A DNA stretch of 64,000 nt, from assembly GCA_015183035.1 (NCBI GenBank), contig JACZZP010000006.1:1612001-1676000 (forward strand), written 5' to 3'. The translations under genes were made by a program, and so were the position numbers. Source of the stretch: Meloidogyne chitwoodi. Its lineage: Eukaryota; Nematoda; Chromadorea; Rhabditida; Meloidogynidae. Below are positions 55,760 to 64,000 of the stretch, one piece after another (position 1 is the first letter of the stretch; every line of letters begins with the position of its first letter). A model generated the notes under the pieces. That model was not told the origin of the DNA, ran no database searches, and worked only from the letters and a program-made list of their open reading frames with translations.

Positions 55760-58700
55760 TTTATTTTGTAAAAAATAAGATAAAAATTACTGCAAAATTA
55801 ATTAAATTTATTTTATTTTTATTATAAAATTAGAATTTTTTCAAAGTTTTTTTAAAAAAAATTATAAAATTTACAGATGTTTTTTTTATTATTATTTTTT
55901 TTCTTTTTTAGAATTAAAAAATAATAATTTATTAACATCTGTTTTTGTTTTTAATTTATAGGAATATTTAAATAAATTTTTTTTTAATATTTTTTATTTT
56001 TTTTTAATTAAATTTAATTTTGAAAAAATAATATTTTTTGAATAAATAAATAATTTTACTAAAATTATTTTTTTTTTAAATTTATAAATATTGTTTTGAT
56101 AATTTTTTTAGATATTTATTTACTTTTTTGCACAGTTGGAAAATTTATTTTTATTTTTAATAATTTATAACTTTATTTGTATTAAAAGGAAAAAAATTTA
56201 ATGGGTAAAAATAATAAAGTTTGGAATTATTTAAAAATAAATTAAAATAAAATAAATTTTTTAAATTTATTTTATGTGAATAATTTAAACTTTTTAATTT
56301 TTATTAAAAAAGATTTAAATTTATTGAAAAATAAATTTATAATTTTTAAAACAAAAATATTTTTTCTATTCCTTTTTTGCTTAAAAAACACCAAATACCT
56401 TTAATTATTTTTTTTTTAATTTAAATAAATATCTTTTAGATTTTTGCCTTTCTTTAACCTTAAAATGTATCGACCATATTATTATTTTCATTCATTTTCT
56501 AAGAGATTAAAAAACATAAAAATAAACAAAAATTTATCTCATTTAAAATAAAAAAAAATTTTATTATTTTTTATATTCTAATTATTTTCATAAATTTATG
56601 TTTTTATTTAAAATTATATTTTTGCAAAATTTATTATTATATTTTAATTAAGTAGATTAGTTTAATTACATGAACATTATTTTATTATTAAAAATATTAA
56701 TTCTTAATTTGTAATTTATTTTTAATCTTTTTTATTTTTTTAAAAATAATAATAATAATATATAATTAATTAATTAAAAAAAAGAAAATAATTGTATTAA
56801 TTAATAATAATTAATTAATTAAATTACTACTTATCTAATTTAATATTTTTGTTTTATTTATTAAATATAAAATAATAAATCCTTTATTTTCAAATTTATT
56901 TTTAATTTTTTTTTGCAACTTCAAATAATTTAAAAAAATATATAAATTATCACCTGTCTAAATTTAATTTTTAAAAATCTTTTTTTAGCTTTTTCTTTTG
57001 TTATTTTCACATTATAAATAAAGGATATATTTACTCCCTCAAACTCCAAATTTAGAAAAAATGTTAAAAAATAGAAACAATAAGTAATGACGATATTTAA
57101 ATATTAAAATTAAATATATAAATAAAATATTTACTTTAATTTAAATAAAAATTAAATATTAAAAAAAAATAATTATTTAATCAAACGTATTTTTTTAAAT
57201 TAACATCACTTTTATAATTTTAAATTAAAAAATACTAAATATAGTAAAAGTATATTTATACTTTTTAATTTTACTTTTTCTTTTTCCGTTTTTTTATTTT
57301 ATTTCAATTTTCATCACTTTATATATTTAATCTTGACAATCAAAAACCAAAATTATCCTTTTAAAAAAATAATTAGTCTCCTCCGCACTTTTTTTTTAAA
57401 TAAAAGATATAAAATGTATACCTATATTGTTTGTAAATGTCTGTCCTTTAATTGCCTCAGACTTTTTACTGATTCTTGCCCTTATAACAAAGAGATTTTC
57501 TTTTTTTTAATTCTTGCCAACCTCGCGCCTTCCCTCTCATTATTTAACATTTATAAAATATTTATATATAAAATATTTAAATAAATTAAATTCTTTTTTA
57601 TATACTATTAAATATTATTGCTAATTCTCTAAGAATTTCACAAATTAAAATCTAATATTTATTAAAAAAAACAAAGCTAATATAAATATATTATAATATC
57701 TAAAAAACTAAAAAAAACAAAATATATATATCAAAAAAATAATAATTTTATTCAGAGGATATATATATATATTTAGTGAATATTTATATTATATTAATTA
57801 ATTAATTTATTTATTTTAACTTTATTAATTATTTTAATAATTCATAACTTAATTTATTAAATAAAAATATTTTTATTATTTAAATAAATAATATATTTAT
57901 TTATTTAAAATAAAAGAATGACCAAAATGAAAATACCAACAAAAAATTATTAGAAAAAAATAATTTCCTTTTTATTAATTATTGTCTAAAATGACGCAAT
58001 ATATTTATAAATTTAATTATAATTTTTTTAAATATATTTTTATTTAAATAAAAAGCTATTTTAAATCTAATACAGTATATTATTTTATATTATTTTAATT
58101 AAAATAATCATCTTTGAGCATTAAGTTAAAAAAAATACATTTTTTTTTTGTTTTTTAATTATTTAAAATTTTAAATAAATAAAGTTTTATTTTTTTAATT
58201 AATTATTTGTTAAAAAATTAATTTTAAAAAAATCACCTTTCTCTTTTAAAAATTATATTTTTTATTAGACTTGAGAAAATAAAAAAAGATATTTTTATAT
58301 GTGTGGCTTTCTCTAATTGTCTACAGACCACACTGTTTTATTTTTTTTTTATTTTGATTGTCTATAAGAGACTAAACTAAATAATAATAATAATAAAAGA
58401 ACAAGGTATATTTATTTTTATTAAATAAATGAGTGTGCCATGCACCGTTAATCTTTAAATGTTTTATTTTTTTTATTCGCGCAATAAGATTATTATTATT
58501 ATTAAATATTAAAAATAGAAAGCTAATAAAAATAATATTTATTTATATAATATTTTAAGAAATTGTTTTATTACATATTAATAGACTTTTATTTGAAAAA
58601 ATTAAATAAATAATTATATTTTTGAGAAATTTAGATTTTAGAAATTTTTGTTTTTAATTTTGTTATTTTTGCAATTTTTATATTTTTGTATTAATGAACT

Positions 58701-60682
58701 TTATTTAAATAAATAAATTTATTTATTTTTAAATGTTAAATTTCCTGTTTATTTTCTTATATAAATAAATAAATAAAATATTTATACAAAAATTTACAAA
58801 AAAAACTACAAAAAATATTATTTTTTTAAATTTTTTATCTTCACTTATTGTTTTTAAACTTCCGTTGTTACTACAAAAGTAACAACAAAAAAGTAAAAAG
58901 AAAATAAATTCCATTGATCTTAAAAACATTTTTAAATTCTCATAAAACTTTTTTTAAGATAAAATAATTTTTGACCATTTTTCTTTTTTTAATATAAAAA
59001 TCAGTAGAAGACACCCACGTTGTTTATATTGGCCAGGAGGTTTTTATTTGTTCAAAATTTTTGTTCTTTTTTTCTTTTATTATGCCAAAGGCCGTGCGAA
59101 AACCAATAAACCAATTTATTTATTTAAAAAAAACATTTATATATTCTTTCTTTTCTCTTTTTTATTTTAAAAAATGAGAAAATGGGCGGCGCAGAAAAAC
59201 ATGCAAAATAAAAAGCAAGAGACAATTGTTCCCCATGTCTATATATAAGAAAAATTATGGGAGAAAAATAAAAATAAAGCTCCTTTTATTTTTGATAAAA
59301 ATTTAGAAATATTTTTTAATTATTTTTACAAAATAAAGTATTAGTTAAGTACATTTATATTTATTAAAAAACGGAAAAAACATTCATTTTTAAGATCTTT
59401 TGATTTAAAATAATTTTTTAATATTTAAATACTAAGCTAATCTCTTCTTTTAACTTTTTTTTTTAAACAACACTTATCCCAGATTAAAATTATAATTTTA
59501 TTATTATTATCATTATTATTTCTTAAATTATTTATTTTAAATTGTAAAATTAAATTATTTATTAAATATAATTTTATTTATTTATTTAATTATTTTGTTG
59601 GTGTTACATTTGCGGTTCCAGAATTAAAAAAAAAGTTTGGAACAAATGTATTTGAAGACCTAGTTTCTGAACTGGAGAATATTTATATCTTTGGAAAGAG
59701 AGTCGAATTATACCAAAAAACAGCTTTCGGTCTCAGTCGCAAATGTTGGACAATAATTTTAATTAAAATAAATTATTTTAAATTTTATAAAATTATTTAA
59801 AAAAAAATTAGTTTTTTTATTTAACAATATTTTTGTTTTTTAACTTTTTATTTAATAAATAAATAAATATATTTTATTATTATCATTTTAATAAATAGTA
59901 TAGACTGTTTGTAAATTATTTTCTATAAATAGACTAAATAAAAATTATTATTAAAAAAATATATGCGCAATAGAAATTTATTAAAAATCAAAAAATATTT
60001 TTTTTCATTAAAAAAATTAATTTTTATTTTTTATTTTCCTTATTTAGAATAAATAAAAAAATAAATTTTTGTGCTTTTACCTTTATTTCTTGTGTTTTTA
60101 ATTTTTATTGGAGTGCCTTTTTTAAATTAATTAATTTATTTGCGCAATGCAACTTTTTCTTATTTTTTTAAATAAAATTAATTTTATTTATTTATTTTTT
60201 ATTTTATTATTATTATTTTCCGGAAATGAACAAATATTTTTATTTTAATTAATTTTTTGTTTTTGTGTTATCATTGTTTTCTTTTATTTATTTTTTATTC
60301 ATTGTGTTCATTATTTATATTTTAAATATAAATAAGACCAGGAATTGTAAAGAATTTTTATTATTTTATTTTTTTAAATTTATTATTTTAAATATTATTA
60401 AATAAATATATTTTTAAAAAATATAAATAAATAAATATTAATTTATTATTACGTATTAAATTCCTTTTTTGATTTTGTTTATTTTTTTCGTTAATTTATT
60501 AAAAAGTTTTTTCTAGAAAATCCTAGACCGATTAATTTTCTAATTTTAGTATGTTTTTGATTTTATTTTATAATAAAAATAAAATATTTTTTTATTCTTT
60601 AATTCTTTTCTTTTTAGAGAAAAAAAACATATTTACTTAATTTTCTTCAACAAATCTTTTATTTTTTAAAATTAAATAAAAA
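55760..60682. other. Long AT-rich intergenic region with a few GC-richer islands
   Basis: No complete gene is seen. GC-richer patches at about 58300-58350, 58980-59290 (including TATATATAAG near 59240) and 59597-59760 interrupt otherwise monotonous A/T sequence. The middle patch looks like a promoter or conserved non-coding block; its target gene is unknown. Confidence 0.5.
59597..59810 (+). other. Isolated open frame without ATG, possible lone exon
   Basis: The frame reads VGVTFAVPELKKKFG, VFEDLVSELENIYIFG, KRVELYQKTAFGLSRKCW and then A/T-rich codons to a stop near 59802. It uses codons such as GTC, CTC and CGC, rare in this region. No start codon, neighbouring exon or known domain is found. 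It could be a gene relic, a transposon fragment or an unannotated exon. Confidence 0.3.
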
Positions 60683-61659
60683 ATGCAATCTTTGCTTTTT
60701 ACTATTTTAATATTATTATTAACAATAATAACATTTTCATTTGGTAATAATCATCATCATAATCATCAAAATCATCAATCTATGTCTGATATTTCAAAAG
60801 GATTATCTGGATGGATTCAAAATTATAAAGAACCAAAAAATAAAGAAGAAGAAAAAGAATTAAATAAAAATACATCTAATCAACAAAAAGAAGAAAATGA
60901 AAGATCATCAAATAATAATAATAATAATAAAATAATAGAAGAAGAAGAAGAAGAAGAAGAAGAACCAACATGTACAATTAAAGTTCAGAAGGTAAAAAAA
61001 AAATAAAAAAATTATTTAACAAAATTTTCTTATAAAAAATAAGAATTTCAAAACAATTTTCTGAGTTAATTAAAGATATATGTATATTTTGATTTAAAAA
61101 GAAATTAAATAAATAAAAAAGTTATTTATTATTGTGACTTAACAATATTTAATTATAATTATTTTTAAAATTTAAGTTTTAAATTTATTTTTGGAAAATT
61201 ATTTATTTATTTTTTCATAAACCTTTTCAATTAAAAAAATAATAAAATATTTTTTATTATTTTAATTTTTAAAAAAATATTTTTAAGATTATAAAAAAAA
61301 GTGCTTTTTCCTACAAATAAAAATATTAAAATTTATTAAATAAAAATGACACGAAAATTAATTTTTGCACGGAAATTAATAAAAATATTTAATTAATATT
61401 TAGAAAACCGGAAATTAAAAAAAATAAATAAATAAAAATATTTATTAAATATAATGTACTCTATATATAAATGAGGAAATAAATAAAATTATTTATATTT
61501 TTTTAAATTAAAATTAAAAAAAAATTAATTAAAAATAAATTTTAAATTTTTTAGGTTGAAAAACATGTTGGAAAATGTGTTCGTCTTCGGGGAAGTGTTG
61601 GGGCATGTCAGACTGAAAAATATTTGGACCCACAAAGTCCAGAATGCATGTTTATATAA
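60683..61659 (+). CDS. Small secreted Cys-containing protein, unrecognised
   Basis: Exon 1 (60683-60991) has a signal peptide (MQSLLFTILILLLTIITF), a His-rich stretch (NNHHHNHQNHQ), a Lys/Glu/Asn-rich low-complexity region and a run of Glu before PTCTIKVQK. After a GTAAAA donor, exon 2 (from about 61555) encodes VEKHVGKCVRLRGSVGACQ and KYLDPQSPEC, stopping at 61659. The four Cys (TCTI, GKCV, GACQ, PEC) could form two disulphides. The mature C-terminal part is the only region with normal complexity, so the acidic run may belong to a propeptide. Not assigned to a family. Confidence 0.6.
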
Positions 61660-62903
61660 TTAATATATTTTTAAAGGCAATGACCGGTGCAAAAAATATT
61701 AAAAAAAATAAAAAAAAACTACAAAAATTGAAAAACAGCAAAAACAATTCTTGCCTTTTGTGGAGAATATTTTTTTATTTGATAAATAAAAATAAACAAA
61801 TTTATTTTTTTATTATTAGAATCTCTTTTTATTTAATAATGATCTCTTTTTTATTTTTAGTAAAATCTTTTTTTTTCAAATAATCTCATTCGCTTTTTTT
61901 TTATTTTTTCTTTAAATTGTAAAAGTTTTGTCACTGTGGTTGTGTTATTGCAGGCTTATTAAAATTAAAAAATTAAAAAATAATAATTCTGTATTTTTTT
62001 AAATATTAATTTTTGAATTAAATAAATAATTATAATTTTATTTTTATATATAATTTTATTTATTTATTTTAATAAATATTTGCATTACAATCCCTCCAAT
62101 GGCAAAACTATCTTTCCTTCTTTTTTATTTTCCAAAAAATTACACAAAACATATCTTTAAAATTAAATTTATTAAATAATTAAATTTCCATATTAATATT
62201 TTTATTTCTTTTTTAAACTATACATTAAATATATTTTTTTGTTTGAATGAAGAATAAAATAAAAAATAATTTTAGTTATACATATAAAGTTTTATTATTA
62301 ATTTATATAGGTTTTTTTAAATTTAAATAATTTAATTAAAATTAATTATTATAAACATTTTAAATAATCATCAGATAATCCTAATTAATAAATAAATAAA
62401 TATATTATAAAAATGGAGAATAACTTATTTTTAAAAATTTAATTCTTTAAAATAATCATGTCCGTATATTAAAAAATAAATAATCCTTTTAAGAAATAAT
62501 TAAATTAATAAATCAAATAAAATTTAAAAATAAAATTATTTTAATAATTAATTTTTATTTTATTATTTAAATATTCTCTCCTTTTATTAAAGAAATAATT
62601 AATTTTTTAAATTATTAAATATAAATAAATAAATTTAATTTATAACATTTATTTATTAAATAAATAAAATAGGTAGTTAAGTATATTTTATAAATATTTT
62701 TATTTGTCAATATGCAGAGAAAAATCGATTAGAGTAAAAAATGTTGAGTAAAAAAATAATAAAAATTTTCTACTCTAAATTATTTTATCAATTTAAAAAA
62801 AAATATTTTATTATTAATAAATAAATAAATAACATTATATTTAATTGATATTTATTTGTAAATTAAAATAATTACTTTACTAAATTTTTAAAATTTACAA
62901 AAA
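61660..62903. other. Intergenic region, nothing seen
   Basis: About 1.2 kb of AT-rich sequence between the small secreted gene and the glucosylceramidase gene. One frame at 61644-61883 is Lys/Asn/Phe-only and not convincing. Confidence 0.5.
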
Positions 62904-64000
62904 TATGAAAAAAATATTTTATTTATTTAATTTGTTTTTTATATTATTATTTTATTCCAATTCATTGGTTGCTGAAATTGTTAGTTTTTATTTTGTAAAT
63001 TTTATAAAAAATAATATTATTTTTGTGACAAAAAATATTTAAATTGGATACAAAAATTAATTAATTAATTATTTTTTAATAAAAAATAAAAAAAATTAAT
63101 TATTTTTAATTAGGTTGATGACACCGAAAAATCAAAAAATGAATGTTTTAAAAAATATTTAGAAAATTCAGAAAGTTTTGTTTGTGTTTGTAATGAAAAA
63201 TATTGTGATGAAATTAAACCTTTAGATTTATTAAATAATGGAGAAATAGCTTTATATTTTAGTGATAAATTAAATAATAGAATGAAAAAACAAATAAAAC
63301 ATTTTTTAATTAATTCAAATATTAATGATGAAAATGGTTATTTATTTTTATTAAAATATATTTTTTAAAATAATAATTATAGATAAATTACCTTTAATAT
63401 CAATAGACTCTTCTTCTCGTTTTCAAACAATAATTGGTTTTGGAGGAGCTTTTACAGATTCTGTAGGAATTAATTTAAATTCTTTAAGTGCTAAAATACG
63501 TGAAATTCTTATAAGTAATTATTTTAATTATGAAAATGGAATTGGTTATTCAATTGGAAGAGTGCCTATTTCTAGTACTGATTTTTCAATTAGAGAATAT
63601 TCTTATGTTGAACAAGAAGGAGATTTTGAACTTAAAACATTTAAATTAGCAAAAGAAGATTTTGAAGCAAAAGTAAAATTTAAATAATATTTTATTGGAA
63701 AAGAATTCTTTATTTTACTAAAACCTGACAATTGTAGGTTAAAATTAAAAAAAAATGTTATTATAAATATATATTAATAAAATTATTAATTTTATTAGAT
63801 TCCTTATATTAAAATGGCACGTCTCAATAGAATGGGACAACCTTTTCGTCTTTTAGCAGCACCTTGGTCATCTCCTGGTTGGATGAAAACAAATGGAAAA
63901 ATGCATGGAGATGGTCAACTTAAAGGTGAATTAAATGGAAAATATTATCAATCATATGCTCATTATATTAAAAAGTTTTTAATTAAATTTAATTTAAAAA
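62904..64000 (+). CDS. Glucosylceramidase (GH30, GBA-like), 5' part
   Basis: It begins with a signal peptide (MKKIFYLFNLFFILLFYSNS); exon 1 ends at a GTTAGT donor near 62979. Exon 2 (about 63114-63336) has NECFKKYLENSESFVCVCNE. Exon 3 (from about 63384) carries the family signature block FQTIIGFGGAFTDSVGIN and the segment YSIGRVPISSTDFSIREYSY. Exon 4 (from about 63800) has KMARLNRMGQPFRLLAAPWS and SPGWMKTNGKMHGDG and runs off the window. The enzyme hydrolyses glucosylceramide in lysosomes. The catalytic acid/base and nucleophile Glu lie beyond the edge. No lesions are visible. Confidence 0.9.

Noticed and set aside
57333..57584. 83-codon frame with several Cys
   Set aside because: No consistent cysteine pattern, low-complexity flanks and no supporting exon signals.
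58729..58929. 66-codon minus-strand frame with two hydrophobic segments
   Set aside because: Composed mostly of Phe/Ile/Lys from A/T tracts; no splice context or homology I can name.

Overview
The window is nuclear DNA from an extremely AT-rich nematode. Genes have many short introns, and it carries a paired-class homeobox gene of the UNC-4 type, an MGL-type metabotropic glutamate receptor, and copies of a VAChT-ChAT cholinergic locus in the nematode order. The base composition would fit a tylenchid such as Meloidogyne, but that is inference. I ran no searches. All family calls come from reading motifs in the translations.

Layout. 1-2162 and 18469-38690 (minus two later insertions) are near-identical inverted copies of a locus encoding an intact-looking protein tyrosine phosphatase (PTP). 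Between the arms lie a biogenic-amine-type GPCR (9038-12114), a secreted multi-Kunitz gene on the minus strand (12718-15390) and an unrecognised gene (17273-18378). The right PTP copy is broken in exon 2 by a 17,285-bp Polinton/Maverick element (18908-36192) with AG...CT ends, 1.35-1.39 kb terminal inverted repeats and a 6-bp target duplication GCCGCA. The left PTP copy serves as the empty site. A 765-bp hAT-type MITE also sits in the right arm. From 38.7 kb onward is host sequence: the glutamate receptor gene (40164-48361, carrying two repeat insertions), a Ly6-like gene on the minus strand (48698-55759) with the unc-4 homologue nested in one of its introns on the other strand, a small secreted-protein gene (60683-61659), and the 5' part of a glucosylceramidase gene running off the right edge.

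The Polinton is the centre of interest. Its right two thirds form a compact virus-like module: packaging ATPase, small and unknown proteins, chromodomain integrase, minor capsid protein (greatly enlarged and frameshifted), PX-like protein, major capsid protein, adenain-like protease, and a signal-peptide/transmembrane protein. I find no protein-primed DNA polymerase B. The left third holds decayed vesicular acetylcholine transporter and 5' choline acetyltransferase sequence; the transporter part was copied into both terminal repeats. Two further intron-containing genes look host-derived: a TATA-binding-protein homologue with both saddle repeats, and a 178-aa protein that looks like a free-standing Argonaute PAZ domain.

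Several Polinton genes are preceded by a TATATAAG or similar box 25-41 bp before the ATG, in two cases overlapping the upstream stop codon. Together with the element-borne TBP this suggests a self-supplied transcription-initiation system. A tandem pair of structured repeats with compensatory changes lies between the divergent TBP and ATPase genes. These features (own TBP plus TATA boxes, a possible RNAi-interfering PAZ protein, capture of a cholinergic locus, loss of PolB) are the best candidates for something undescribed.
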